The notes beneath the pieces are model-generated. The model saw only the letters and a program-made list of their open reading frames with translations, had not been told where the DNA came from and made no database searches. This document shows positions 32,741 through 41,608 of a DNA stretch of 64,000 nt, in pieces. A program made the translations under genes and the position numbers. Location of the stretch: the NCBI RefSeq assembly GCF_002303925.1, contig NZ_MRCS01000002.1:124001-188000 (forward strand), written 5' to 3'. Origin of the DNA: Pseudomonas sp. ACN8 (GTDB taxonomy: Bacteria; Pseudomonadota; Gammaproteobacteria; Pseudomonadales; Pseudomonadaceae). Each line of letters starts with the position of its first letter. The stretch's first letter is position 1.

Positions 32741-34642
32741 ATGCAGCGTTCCATTGCCACCGTATCCTTGAGCGGTACCCTGCCGGAAAAGCTCGAAGCC
32801 ATTGCCGCCGCCGGTTTCGACGGCGTCGAGATTTTCGAGAACGACCTTCTCTACTACGACGGTAGTCCGCGGGAAATTAAACAGATGTGCGTCGATCTCG
32901 GGATCGCCATCACCCTGTTTCAACCGTTCCGTGATTTCGAAGGCTGTCGGCGTGATCGATTGTCGCGCAATCTGGAACGCGCCGAGCGCAAATTCGACCT
33001 GATGCAGGAGCTGGGCACTGACCTGGTGCTGGTGTGCAGCAACGCCTCGGCCGAGTCCATCGGTGATGAACAGATTCTGGTCGACGATTTGCGGCTGCTG
33101 GCTGAACATGCTGGGGCACGCGACCTGCGCATCGGTTATGAAGCGCTGGCCTGGGGTCGGCATGTGAACACATATCAACAGGTGTGGAACATCGTGCGGC
33201 AGGCCGATCACCCAAGCCTCGGCGTGTTGCTGGACAGCTTTCACACCTTGTCGCTCAAGGGCGATCCGAGCGCTATTGCCGAGATTCCAGGCGACAAGAT
33301 TTTCTTCGTGCAAATGGCCGACGCGCCGATCCTGGCCATGGACGTGCTGGAGTGGAGCCGGCATTTTCGCTGCTTCCCGGGCCAGGGTGAATTCGATTTG
33401 CCGGGGTTCCTCGCGCCGATCATCAAGAGTGGGTACACCGGGCCTTTGTCACTGGAAATCTTCAACGATGGTTTCCGCGCCGCGCCTCCACGGGCCAACG
33501 CCGCCGACGGCTTGCGCTCGTTGTTGTACCTGGAAGAGAAAACCCGCGAGCGTCTGGCGCAGGAAGCCAAGCCTGCGGCCAACCCCGGGATTCTGTTCGA
33601 AACGCCCAAGGCCAGCGAGTACGACGGCATCGAGTTTCTTGAATTCGCCGTGGACGAAAGCCTCGGCGCCAAGCTCGCCCATTGGCTGGCGCGACTGGGT
33701 TTCGTCAAGGCCGGGCAGCATCGCTCCAAGAGCGTCAGCCTGATGCGTCAGGGCGATATCAACCTGATCCTCAACTCAGAGCCTTACTCCTTCGGCCACA
33801 GCTTTTTCGAAGCCCACGGCCCTTCGTTATGCGCGACTGCCGTGCGGGTCAAGGACAGCGCCAGTGCGCTGGCCCGAGCCGTGGCCTACAAGGGCCAGCC
33901 CTATCGCGGGCTGGTGGGCCCCAATGAATTGGAACTGGCGGCGGTGCGTGCGCCGGATGGCAGCCTGATCTATCTGGTGGACCAGGATGCCGACGTCTAC
34001 GGCACCGACTTCAATCTGTTGGCGGATGCGCCGGTCAGCGGTGGCCTCAAGCGCATCGACCACATGGCCATGGCGCTGCCGGCCGACAGCCTCGACAGCT
34101 GGGTGCTGTTCTATAAGAGCCTGCTGGATTTCGAGGCGGACGATGAAGTCGTGCTGCCGGATCCTTATGGTCTGGTGAAGAGCCGTGCCTTGCGCAGTCG
34201 CGACAGTTCGATCCGCCTGCCACTGAACATTTCCGAGAACCGCAACACCGCGATCTCACACGCGCTGTCGAGTTATCGCGGCTCCGGTGTGCATCACATC
34301 GCGTTTGATTGCGATGACATCTTTGCCCAGGTCAGCCGTGCCAAAGAGGCGGGCGTGCCGCTGCTGGATATCCCGCTCAACTACTACGATGACCTGGCGG
34401 CGCGGTTCGATTTCGACGACGAGTTCCTGAGCGAACTGGCCTACTACAATGTGTTGTACGATCGCGACGCCCAGGGCGGTGAACTGTTTCATGTGTACAC
34501 CGAGCCGTTCGAGGGGCGATTCTTCTTCGAAATCATCCAGCGTAAAAACGGTTATGCCGGCTACGGCGCGGCCAACGTCGCGGTGCGCCTGGCGGCCATG
34601 GCCAAATCCCGTAGCGGCGCATTGCGCCAGGCGAAGTTGTAG
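32741..34642 (+). CDS. quiC1: 3-dehydroshikimate dehydratase fused to an HPPD-like domain
   Basis: 633 aa, ATG after GGGAG. Residues 1-270 form a TIM barrel of the AP-endonuclease-2 family (AIAAAGFDGVEIFENDLLYY, GYEALAWGRHVNTYQQVW, LLDSFHTLSLKGD, QGEFDLPGF), the dehydratase that turns 3-dehydroshikimate into protocatechuate. Residues about 295-620 are a 4-hydroxyphenylpyruvate-dioxygenase-like double VOC domain with metal-binding His in IDHMAMALPADSLD and VHHIAFDCDDIF and Glu in FFEIIQRKNGYAGYG. This fusion is the bacterial QuiC1 architecture known from Pseudomonas. It feeds quinate and shikimate carbon into the beta-ketoadipate pathway. Confidence 0.92.
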   Translation: MQRSIATVSLSGTLPEKLEAIAAAGFDGVEIFENDLLYYDGSPREIKQMCVDLGIAITLFQPFRDFEGCRRDRLSRNLERAERKFDLMQELGTDLVLVCSNASAESIGDEQILVDDLRLLAEHAGARDLRIGYEALAWGRHVNTYQQVWNIVRQADHPSLGVLLDSFHTLSLKGDPSAIAEIPGDKIFFVQMADAPILAMDVLEWSRHFRCFPGQGEFDLPGFLAPIIKSGYTGPLSLEIFNDGFRAAPPRANAADGLRSLLYLEEKTRERLAQEAKPAANPGILFETPKASEYDGIEFLEFAVDESLGAKLAHWLARLGFVKAGQHRSKSVSLMRQGDINLILNSEPYSFGHSFFEAHGPSLCATAVRVKDSASALARAVAYKGQPYRGLVGPNELELAAVRAPDGSLIYLVDQDADVYGTDFNLLADAPVSGGLKRIDHMAMALPADSLDSWVLFYKSLLDFEADDEVVLPDPYGLVKSRALRSRDSSIRLPLNISENRNTAISHALSSYRGSGVHHIAFDCDDIFAQVSRAKEAGVPLLDIPLNYYDDLAARFDFDDEFLSELAYYNVLYDRDAQGGELFHVYTEPFEGRFFFEIIQRKNGYAGYGAANVAVRLAAMAKSRSGALRQAKL

Positions 34643-34668
34643 GTAATTCGTAAACGCGGGATTAAACG

Positions 34669-34706
34669 TGGGCCGCGCGGCTTCCTTCACCGTGCCGCGC
34701 AGCCCA
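34669..34706 (+). terminator. Long GC-rich hairpin after quiC1
   Basis: Arms TGGGCCGCGCGGC and GCCGCGCAGCCCA pair over 13 positions with one mismatch around a 12-nt loop, 27 nt after the quiC1 stop. There is no T tract. It may attenuate or stabilise the transcript before the tetR gene. Confidence 0.5.
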
Positions 34707-34744
34707 TAATCGCCAGCCTGTGCAGTGATGGCCGTGAGCCCGCA

Positions 34745-35422
34745 ATGACAATGACTTCAGAACTCCCCGCAGCCTCCGTAGAACCTGGTGCCGAGCCGCG
34801 CAAGAGTCGCAAGAACAACCCGGAAAAGACCCGCGAAAACATCCTGCAGGAGGCGATTGTCGAATTCGTCCAGCAGGGGCTTTCCGGGGCTCGCGTCGAT
34901 GCCATCGCCGAGCGCATCCACACTTCCAAGCGCATGATCTATTACTACTTCGGCAGTAAGGAACAGCTCTACGTCGAGGTGCTGGAGAAACTCTACGGCG
35001 ATATCCGCAACACCGAAAACCGCCTGCACCTGGCGGAACTGGCGCCGGTCGAAGCCATTCGGCGGCTGGTGGAGTTCACCTTCGATCACCATGATCGCAA
35101 CGTCGATTTCGTGCGCATCGTCAGCATCGAGAACATTCACAACGCCGAGTACGTGAAGCGCTCCGATGCGATCAAGGCGATGAACAACACTATCCTCGAT
35201 TCACTGGGCGAGATTCTGCGCCGCGGCGCCGAGCAAGGGCTGTTCCGTACCGGTCTTGATCCGCTGGATGTGCATCTGCTGATCAGTTCGTTCTGCTTCT
35301 ATCGCGTCTCGAACCGCCACACCTTTGGTGAGATTTTCCAGATCGACCTGCCGGACGAACGCATCAAGCAGCGTCATCGGGAGATGATTTGCGAGTCGGT
35401 TCTGCGGTACCTGCAAGCCTGA
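34745..35422 (+). CDS. TetR-family transcriptional regulator of the quinate/shikimate cluster
   Basis: 225 aa. Residues 20-70 hold the TetR HTH (TRENILQEAIVEFVQQGLSG, IHTSKRMIYYYFGSKEQLY); the remainder is helical ligand-binding. It lies between quiC1 and the divergently ending aroE-aroQ operon. Two ACTAACTGG-containing palindromes, one before quiC1/MFS and one before aroQ, are the likely targets. The effector is probably an intermediate such as dehydroshikimate or protocatechuate (inference). Confidence 0.9.
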   Translation: MTMTSELPAASVEPGAEPRKSRKNNPEKTRENILQEAIVEFVQQGLSGARVDAIAERIHTSKRMIYYYFGSKEQLYVEVLEKLYGDIRNTENRLHLAELAPVEAIRRLVEFTFDHHDRNVDFVRIVSIENIHNAEYVKRSDAIKAMNNTILDSLGEILRRGAEQGLFRTGLDPLDVHLLISSFCFYRVSNRHTFGEIFQIDLPDERIKQRHREMICESVLRYLQA

Positions 35423-35428
35423 ATCCAT

Positions 35429-35475
35429 CGCGGGCAAACACCGATCCTGTGGGAGCGTGGCTTGCCCGCGAAGCT
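35429..35475. repeat. Short REP-like inverted pair (CGGGCAAGCC variant)
   Basis: TCGCGGGCAA and TTGCCCGCGA are inverted around CACCGATCCTGTGGGAGCGT. It is a compact relative of the REP doublets, between convergent tetR and aroE-like genes. Confidence 0.75.
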
Positions 35476-35477
35476 TT

Positions 35478-36341
35478 TCAGTCATTCATGCTCTGGAAAT
35501 GCTCGAGCATCCGCTGGGCATCCGGCACCACGCCGCTGAACAACTCGAATGCCTTCACTGCCTGAAACACCGCCATGTTGCCGCCGTCCAGCGTCCGGCA
35601 ACCGAGGGCGCGGGCGTTGCGCAGCAGTTCGGTTTCCAGCGGGAAGTAGACGATCTCCGCCACCCACATTTCGGCCCGCAGCAACTCCACCGGCACCGGC
35701 ATGCCCGGCAGCTTTTTCATGCCCATCGGCGTGGTGTTCACCAGGCCGTCAGCCTGGGCCATGGCGCTGGGCAGGTCATACCCGGCTACCGCCCGACTGA
35801 CGCCGAAATGCTGATTGAGATTGTCAGCCAGATCCTGGGCGCGGCGGATGTCCACGTCAAAAATGCTTAGCTGTTGTACGCCTTCGCTCAGCAACGCGTG
35901 GGCCACCGCCGCACCTGCGCCGCCGGCACCCATTTGTACGACACGCTCAACGGCAACGCCTTTCAAACCCCGGCGAAAACCCTCGGCAAAGCCCAGGCAA
36001 TCGGTGTTGTGGCCGATGCGTTTGCCGTCCTTGAGCACCACCGTGTTGACCGCACCGATACCGCGGGCCTCCGGCGAGAGTTCGTCGAGCAGCGGGATGA
36101 TCGCCTGCTTGCAGGGAAAGGTGATGTTCAACCCGGTGTAGTTCATGCGCTCGGCGGCCATCAACAGGTCGGGCAGGGCGTTGATGTCGAGCTTCAACTG
36201 ATCAAGATCAATCAGGCGATACAGGTAGCGCAGCCCCTGGGCATCGCCTTCATGCTCGTGCATGGCCGGTGTGCGGGACGCCTGGATGCCGGCGCCAATC
36301 AGCCCGGCCAGTATCACGTGGTTCTGAGTCAAGGCGATCAC
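35478..36341 (-). CDS. Quinate/shikimate dehydrogenase (AroE family, catabolic type)
   Basis: 287 aa from a GTG whose sequence overlaps the aroQ stop by 4 nt (GTGA), so translation is coupled. Substrate-binding region [16 protein letters not shown], with SRTP where biosynthetic AroE has Sx[22 protein letters not shown]; catalytic region [23 protein letters not shown](P)-binding [21 protein letters not shown]. The variant motif and the catabolic neighbours fit a quinate- or shikimate-oxidising enzyme rather than the biosynthetic AroE. It makes dehydroquinate or dehydroshikimate for AroQ and QuiC1. Confidence 0.85.
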   Translation of the reverse strand: MIALTQNHVILAGLIGAGIQASRTPAMHEHEGDAQGLRYLYRLIDLDQLKLDINALPDLLMAAERMNYTGLNITFPCKQAIIPLLDELSPEARGIGAVNTVVLKDGKRIGHNTDCLGFAEGFRRGLKGVAVERVVQMGAGGAGAAVAHALLSEGVQQLSIFDVDIRRAQDLADNLNQHFGVSRAVAGYDLPSAMAQADGLVNTTPMGMKKLPGMPVPVELLRAEMWVAEIVYFPLETELLRNARALGCRTLDGGNMAVFQAVKAFELFSGVVPDAQRMLEHFQSMND

Positions 36342-36778
36342 CCCTTCAAACGATGACTGAAGTGTTCCAGCGCCAGGCGATAGCCATGACTGCCAAAACC
36401 GGCCATCACCGCCGTTGCAATGGCGGAGACGAACGAGTGGTGGCGAAAGGGCTCGCGGGCGTGCACGTTGGACAGGTGGACTTCGATCACCGGCAATTCG
36501 CTGGCGATCAGGGCGTCGCGGATGGCGACCGAGGTGTGGGTCCACGCGGCAGGATTGATGACGATCCCGGCGCAGCGACCGCGGGCGGCGTGAATCCAGT
36601 CGAGCAATTCGCCTTCATGGTTGGTCTGGCGAAACTCAACTGCCAGGCCGAACTCTTCGGCGGTACGTGCGCACAAGGCCGAGATGTCTGCCAGGGTTTC
36701 GTGGCCGTAAGTCGCTGGTTCACGGGTGCCGAGCAGGTTCAGGTTCGGGCCGTTGAGCACCAGAACGATAGGGGACAT
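36338..36778 (-). CDS. aroQ: Type II 3-dehydroquinate dehydratase
   Basis: 146 aa, ATG behind GGAGAG. Signature [20 protein letters not shown] with the catalytic Tyr in the flexible lid, [17 protein letters not shown], and [17 protein letters not shown] with the catalytic His. Interconverts 3-dehydroquinate and 3-dehydroshikimate. Position in a catabolic operon with a quinate/shikimate dehydrogenase makes this the degradative paralogue; Pseudomonas normally has another aroQ near accBC. Confidence 0.93.
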   Translation of the reverse strand: MSPIVLVLNGPNLNLLGTREPATYGHETLADISALCARTAEEFGLAVEFRQTNHEGELLDWIHAARGRCAGIVINPAAWTHTSVAIRDALIASELPVIEVHLSNVHAREPFRHHSFVSAIATAVMAGFGSHGYRLALEHFSHRLKG

Positions 36779-36842
36779 CGGAATCTCTCCACTTATTATT
36801 TTTGGAATCGGCCGAGGATCCCGGCCTGTGGAGATAAATTGT

Positions 36843-36856
36843 ACTAACTGGTTAAT
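36843..36856. promoter_or_regulatory. Probable TetR operator, site 2
   Basis: ACTAAC-TG-GTTAAT, 65 nt upstream of the aroQ start, identical to site 1 over the first nine bases and at 12 of 14 overall. Confidence 0.55.
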
Positions 36857-36918
36857 TTGGTCAATTGAAGTGAAGGCACACTGGCGGTTTGTGTGCGGTG
36901 ATCGGACACTTTTGCAGT

Positions 36919-37830
36919 TCAGCGCGGCAAATGCTCCACCAGAAAATCAATGAACGCCCTCAAGCGCAGTGGTACATGCCGACTTTGCGGATACAGCAAG
37001 GTAAACGGCCGCGAGCGCCCGCCATAGGGTTTGAGCACTTCCACCAGCGAGCCGTCGACCAGTTCCTTTTCCACGATAAAACGATAGGTCTGAAACAACC
37101 CCGCCCCATGTTTGGCCAAGGTGACACCGCCCAGCACATCGTCGGAACAGCTTAGGCTGCCCTCGGCCAGAATCTCCCTGGGCACGCCTTCATCGTTGAA
37201 CAACCAGGCAATGCGCCGGCCGCTGCTGGGCAGTTCGTACTGAATGCACTCGTGCTTTTCGAGATCGTCGAGGGTTTGCGGAGTACCGGCCTGTTTCAGG
37301 TAATCAGGGCTGGCGATCATTACCAGGGCGGCATCTTCCAGCGGTCGGGCGATCAGGCCGGAATCCGGGATGGCTCGCACGCGAATCGCCATGTCGTAGC
37401 CTTCGCCGACGAAATCGATGTTGCGATTGCTGATGTGCGACTCGACCTTCACCGCCGGATAGCGCGCCCGAAATTCTGGCAGCAACGGCAAGATTCGATG
37501 ATGTGCGTAGGTGGTCGGAATACTGATGCGCAAGGTACCGGATGGCACTTGCTGCTGGCCCATCACCTCACGCTGGGCCTCGATCAGTTGTGCCAGGGCC
37601 AGGCGACACTCCTCGTAATAGCGGCGGCCACTGTCGGTCAGCTTCACGCTGCGGGTGGTGCGTGCAAACAGACGCACGCCCAGGCGTTCTTCCATGCGCG
37701 ACACCGAACGGCTCACGGCAGCGGGAGTGACACCCGCCACCAGCGCCGCGGCAGTAAAACTGCCGGCCTCGGCGGCCAGGCAAAACAGCTCGATGCTGCC
37801 CAACTGAAGATCGTCGAATTGTCGCTGCAT
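36919..37830 (-). CDS. LysR-family transcriptional regulator
   Basis: 303 aa. LysR HTH near residues 12-60 ([40 protein letters not shown]) and effector domain ([20 protein letters not shown]). It belongs to the large AaeR/DmlR-like subgroup that ends in a proline/arginine-rich tail. No divergent partner lies next to it, so its target is not evident; it may act on the aroQ operon just upstream, on the same strand, or at a distance. Confidence 0.88.
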   Translation of the reverse strand: MQRQFDDLQLGSIELFCLAAEAGSFTAAALVAGVTPAAVSRSVSRMEERLGVRLFARTTRSVKLTDSGRRYYEECRLALAQLIEAQREVMGQQQVPSGTLRISIPTTYAHHRILPLLPEFRARYPAVKVESHISNRNIDFVGEGYDMAIRVRAIPDSGLIARPLEDAALVMIASPDYLKQAGTPQTLDDLEKHECIQYELPSSGRRIAWLFNDEGVPREILAEGSLSCSDDVLGGVTLAKHGAGLFQTYRFIVEKELVDGSLVEVLKPYGGRSRPFTLLYPQSRHVPLRLRAFIDFLVEHLPR

Positions 37831-37898
37831 GATTGATTACACCGGGGATCAGATGAAGTACCCGACCCAGTATTTATCAGTCTCCCGCGCACGAATAC

Positions 37899-37927
37899 AA
37901 AAAAACCGTCACGAGGACGGTTTTTTT
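37899..37927. terminator. Bidirectional Rho-independent terminator downstream of trmA
   Basis: Stem CCGTC-ACGAG-GACGG flanked by seven A on the left and seven T on the right, so it can end transcripts from either strand. It directly follows the trmA stop on the minus strand. Confidence 0.85.
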
Positions 37928-37943
37928 GTGGTGGCGTTTGCAA

Positions 37944-39023
37944 TCAACGCCGAGTCAGCATCACCCCGGATTCCATGTGATGGGTCCACGGGAACTGGTC
38001 GAACATCGCGCATCGGGAGATGCGGTGGGTGTCGTGCAGTTGGGCGATGTTGGCTGCCAGGGTCTCCGGATTGCAGGAGATGTACAGGATGTTGTCGAAG
38101 CGTCGGGTCAGCTCGCAGGTGTCCGGGTCCATGCCGGCGCGGGGCGGATCGACGAACACGCTACCAAACTCGTAGCTCTTGAGGTCAATGCCGTGCAGGC
38201 GACGGAACGGACGCACCTCGTTCAGGGCTTCGGTCAGCTCTTCGGCGGACAAGCGCACCAGGGTGACGTTATCCACAGCGTTTTCGCTGAGATTGCTCAG
38301 CGCCGCGTTGACCGAGGTCTTGCTGATTTCGGTGGCCAGCACCTTGCGCACGCGGGTGGCGAGGGGCAGGGTGAAGTTGCCGTTGCCGCAATACAGCTCC
38401 AGCAAATCATCGGAGCGATCGCCAAGCGCATCGTATGCCCAGTTGAGCATCTTCTGGTTCACCGTGCCGTTGGGCTGGGTGAACGCGCCTTCAGGTTGGC
38501 GATAGCTGAAGGTGCGACCGCCGACTTCCAGCTTCTCGACCACATAATCGTGACCGATAACTTCGCGTTTGCCCTTGGAGCGGCCGATGATGCTGACGTT
38601 CAGCTCGGCTGCCAGTTTCGACGCCGCCGCATGCCAGTGCTCGTCCAGCGGGCGGTGATAGCACAGGGTGATCATCGCGTCGCCGGCCAGAGTGGTCAGG
38701 AACTCCACCTGGAACAACTTGTGGCTCAGGGGCGCACTGGCTTGCCATGCTGCCTTCAGCTGCGGCATCAACTGGTTGATGCGCAGGCTGGCAATCGGGA
38801 ACTCTTCGATCAGGATTGGCGTGCGTTTGTCTTCCTGGGAAAACATCGCGTAGTGACGCTCGCCGGCCTCGCGCCACAGGCGGAACTCGGCGCGCAGGCG
38901 GAAGTTTTTCAGTGGCGAATCGAAAACGGCTGGCTCCGGTGCATCGAACGGAGCCAGCAGGTCACGCAGACGCGTGACCTTTTCTTCGAGCTGAACGGCG
39001 TAGGCCTGGGAATCAAAAGTCAT
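37944..39023 (-). CDS. trmA: tRNA (uracil-5-)-methyltransferase
   Basis: 359 aa from the ATG that overlaps the permease stop (ATGA); a start 12 nt earlier is less likely. Motifs: [18 protein letters not shown] (SAM binding), [33 protein letters not shown] with the catalytic Cys, and a C-terminal [18 protein letters not shown] typical of TrmA. Makes m5U54 in the T loop of tRNA. Length equals other Pseudomonas TrmA proteins. Confidence 0.95.
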   Translation of the reverse strand: MTFDSQAYAVQLEEKVTRLRDLLAPFDAPEPAVFDSPLKNFRLRAEFRLWREAGERHYAMFSQEDKRTPILIEEFPIASLRINQLMPQLKAAWQASAPLSHKLFQVEFLTTLAGDAMITLCYHRPLDEHWHAAASKLAAELNVSIIGRSKGKREVIGHDYVVEKLEVGGRTFSYRQPEGAFTQPNGTVNQKMLNWAYDALGDRSDDLLELYCGNGNFTLPLATRVRKVLATEISKTSVNAALSNLSENAVDNVTLVRLSAEELTEALNEVRPFRRLHGIDLKSYEFGSVFVDPPRAGMDPDTCELTRRFDNILYISCNPETLAANIAQLHDTHRISRCAMFDQFPWTHHMESGVMLTRR

Positions 39024-40315
39024 GCGTTGAACCAACCCAGCTTGATCACGAACAGAATCGACAGGATCACCAGCGCCGGGTTCAGTTCACGGCCGCGACC
39101 GGACATCAGCTTGATGGCGGTCCAGGAAATGAAACCGAAGGCGATGCCATTGGCGATGGAGTAAGTGAACGGCATTGCCAGCGCGGTGATCACCACCGGC
39201 GCGGCGACGGTAATGTCGTCCCAGTCTATTTCGGCCAGGCCGGATGTCATCAGCACGGCGACGAACAGCAGTGCCGGTGCGGTGGCGAAGGCCGGAACGC
39301 TGGCGGCCAGGGGCGAGAAGAACAGCGCCAGCAGGAACAGGAATGCCACCACGATGGCGGTCAGGCCGGTGCGGCCACCGGCACTCACGCCGGCGGCGGA
39401 TTCGATGTAACTGGTGGTGGTCGAAGTGCCCAGCAGGGAACCGGCCATGGCGGCGGTGCTGTCGGCGATCAGCGCGCGGCCCATTTTCGGCATGTGGCCG
39501 TCTTTGCGCATCAGACCGGCGCGCTTGGCCACACCGATCAGAGTGCCGGAGTTGTCGAACAGATCGACGAACAGGAAGGCGAAGATCACGCTGACCAGAC
39601 CGATGTCCAGCGCACCCTTGATGTCCAGTTGCAGGAAAGTCGGGGCCAGGGACGGCGGCATCGACATCACGCCGCCGAACGGGGTGAAGCCCATCACGAT
39701 GGAAATGATGGTCACCACCAGAATGCCGATCAGCACCGCACCGCGCACAGCAAGGGCTTCGAGGGCGACGATCAGGGCAAAACCGAGGGTAGCGAGGATC
39801 GGGGCCGGTTGTTTCAGGTCACCGAGGCCGACCATGGTCGCCGGGTTGCTGACCACGATGCCGGCGTTGTGCAGGGCGATCAGTGCCAGGAACAGGCCGA
39901 TGCCGGCGGCAATCGCCGAGCGCAGCGGCAGCGGGATGCTGTTGATGATCCATTCACGGATGCGGAAGATCGACAGCAGGAAGAAACACACCGCCGAGAT
40001 GAACACCGCGCCCAGCGCCACTTGCCAGGTATGGCCCATGTGCAGGACCACGGTGTAGGTAAAGAAGGCGTTCAGGCCCATGCCCGGTGCGAGGGCGATC
40101 GGGTAGTTGGCGATCAGGCCCATGGTTGTCGAGCCGATGGCGGCGGCCAGGCAGGTGGCGACGAACACCGCGCCCTTGTCCATGCCGGTCTCGCCGAGGA
40201 TGCTCGGGTTGACGAACAGAATGTAGGCCATGGCCAGGAAGGTCGTGACGCCCGCCAGAATCTCGGTCCGCACGTTGGTGTTGTGTGCCTTGAGTTGAAA
40301 CAGCCTTTCCAGCAT
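39020..40315 (-). CDS. NCS2-family purine permease (adenine/guanine/hypoxanthine type)
   Basis: 431 aa, about 12-14 membrane segments. AzgA/GhxP-type motifs: [76 protein letters not shown]. It is a proton-coupled importer of purine bases in the inner membrane. The stop overlaps the trmA start by 4 nt, so a nucleobase carrier and a tRNA-modifying enzyme are translated in tandem. Confidence 0.9.
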   Translation of the reverse strand: MLERLFQLKAHNTNVRTEILAGVTTFLAMAYILFVNPSILGETGMDKGAVFVATCLAAAIGSTTMGLIANYPIALAPGMGLNAFFTYTVVLHMGHTWQVALGAVFISAVCFFLLSIFRIREWIINSIPLPLRSAIAAGIGLFLALIALHNAGIVVSNPATMVGLGDLKQPAPILATLGFALIVALEALAVRGAVLIGILVVTIISIVMGFTPFGGVMSMPPSLAPTFLQLDIKGALDIGLVSVIFAFLFVDLFDNSGTLIGVAKRAGLMRKDGHMPKMGRALIADSTAAMAGSLLGTSTTTSYIESAAGVSAGGRTGLTAIVVAFLFLLALFFSPLAASVPAFATAPALLFVAVLMTSGLAEIDWDDITVAAPVVITALAMPFTYSIANGIAFGFISWTAIKLMSGRGRELNPALVILSILFVIKLGWFNA

Positions 40316-40536
40316 GTCTGCTCCCCGTGGCGCGCCGGGCGCCGTGAATGTATCGACCTCAACAGCAAAGCACAGGCAGCAGAACGCGCCTGGAAATTAC
40401 TGTGGGCCGGAAAAAGCCGCGCATCATACCAGTAGCTTGGGAATATGGCTGCTTTGGCGGTGATCGTCGTCGATGTTTTGCGACAAAGCCAAGTGCGCCA
40501 TACTGCGCGCTGGTTTTTTGGGGGGATGAGTACTGC

Positions 40537-40983
40537 ATGAAAAAGCGTCTGGTTGCCGCCTTCGGAGTAGGGATGGCGTTGTTTCTCGGGGCTCAAACGG
40601 CCGTGGCGGCCTCGGCTCCACCGCTGACGCAATTGAAAGTGCTCAAAATCGCGTCGCCGTCCTGTGGTGTCGAGAATATCGACGAGGGGCAAGCCCGGAC
40701 GCGCTGCGATCACAATGGCCCGAACATCATGGTGTACGTGCTGGAAGTGGGTTACGGGCGTGAGGCCCATGTCGCCCTGGACGGTTTCGAAGTGAACGGT
40801 ACACGGACGCCGGTTTGCGCGTTCAAGAACGGCAACCTGACCAGTTGCACCCCCGGGGAAAAAACCGTCGGTTACGTGTATGCCCTCGATCTGGCGGGCA
40901 AGCAGGAAGGTACGCTGACCTTCAGCAACACCTCGATCAATGCGCCCGGCAACACGATGTCGACGCAGCTTTACATCAAGTAA
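40537..40983 (+). CDS. Secreted DUF4879-like protein
   Basis: 148 aa with signal peptide (MKKRLVAAFGVGMALFLGAQ, cleaved near AVAA-SAPP). The mature part has four cysteines (SPSCG, RTRCDH, TPVCAF, LTSCTP) and looks like a compact beta-sandwich: LKVLKIASPSCGVENIDEGQ, IMVYVLEVGYG. From memory this fits DUF4879, a family also present in Bacillus (YolA-like). Function unknown. It stands alone with a GGGGGA ribosome-binding region. Confidence 0.7.
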   Translation: MKKRLVAAFGVGMALFLGAQTAVAASAPPLTQLKVLKIASPSCGVENIDEGQARTRCDHNGPNIMVYVLEVGYGREAHVALDGFEVNGTRTPVCAFKNGNLTSCTPGEKTVGYVYALDLAGKQEGTLTFSNTSINAPGNTMSTQLYIK

Positions 40984-41051
40984 CCACGGCTCTCGAACAA
41001 GGGTCGGGAAAGCTGACTACGCTTAAAAGATCATTCCGTGGACAGTCCCTG

Positions 41052-41603
41052 ATGACCTTTAGAGCCTTGATTGCCCTCGCCGAGGGTACCGATGACCTGC
41101 AAACCGTCACCCTGATAGACGTACTGCGCCGCGCCAAAGTGGAAGTGGTGGTGGCCAGCATCGAAGGGCGACGCATGCTCACCTGCGCCCGCGGCACTCG
41201 CCTGACGTCCGATGCGATGCTGGTGGACCTGTTGGCGCAACCCTTCGACCTGATTGCCTTGCCCGGTGGCGCGGTGGGTTCGCAGCACCTGGCAGCCCAC
41301 CAACCCCTGCAACAATTGATCAAGGATCAGGCAGCGGCCGGTCGTCTGTTCGCCGGCATCGCCGAAGCGCCTGCCGTGGCGCTGCAGGCCTTTGGCGTAT
41401 TGCGTCAACGACGCATGACCTGTCTGCCATCGGCCAGCCATCAACTGTTGGGCTGTAACTTCGTCGATCAACCGGTAGTGGTCGATGGCAACTGCATCAC
41501 CGCCCAAGGCTCGGCTGCCGCGTTGGCATTTGCCCTGGCGCTGGTGGAACAACTCTGCGGAAAACCCACACGTGCGGCGGTGGCGGGGGAGTTGTTGGTT
41601 TAG
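41052..41603 (+). CDS. DJ-1/PfpI-family protein lacking the usual nucleophile cysteine
   Basis: 183 aa. The flavodoxin-like DJ-1/YajL fold is clear (FRALIALAEGTDDLQTVTLI, FDLIALPGGAVGSQHLAAHQ, GSAAALAFALALVEQLCGKP). The conserved Glu near residue 10 (ALAEGTDD) is present, but the nucleophile elbow reads GIAEAPAVAL, with Ala104 where DJ-1, YajL and Hsp31 have Cys in (A)ICAAP. The classical glyoxalase/deglycase chemistry should therefore be lost or changed. The start lacks a clear ribosome-binding site. Confidence 0.82.
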   Translation: MTFRALIALAEGTDDLQTVTLIDVLRRAKVEVVVASIEGRRMLTCARGTRLTSDAMLVDLLAQPFDLIALPGGAVGSQHLAAHQPLQQLIKDQAAAGRLFAGIAEAPAVALQAFGVLRQRRMTCLPSASHQLLGCNFVDQPVVVDGNCITAQGSAAALAFALALVEQLCGKPTRAAVAGELLV

Positions 41604-41608
41604 ATTGC

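Noticed and set aside
36801..36815. Third IclR operator before aroQ (TTTGGAATCGG)
   Set aside because: Only one half matches; the right half TTCCA is missing.
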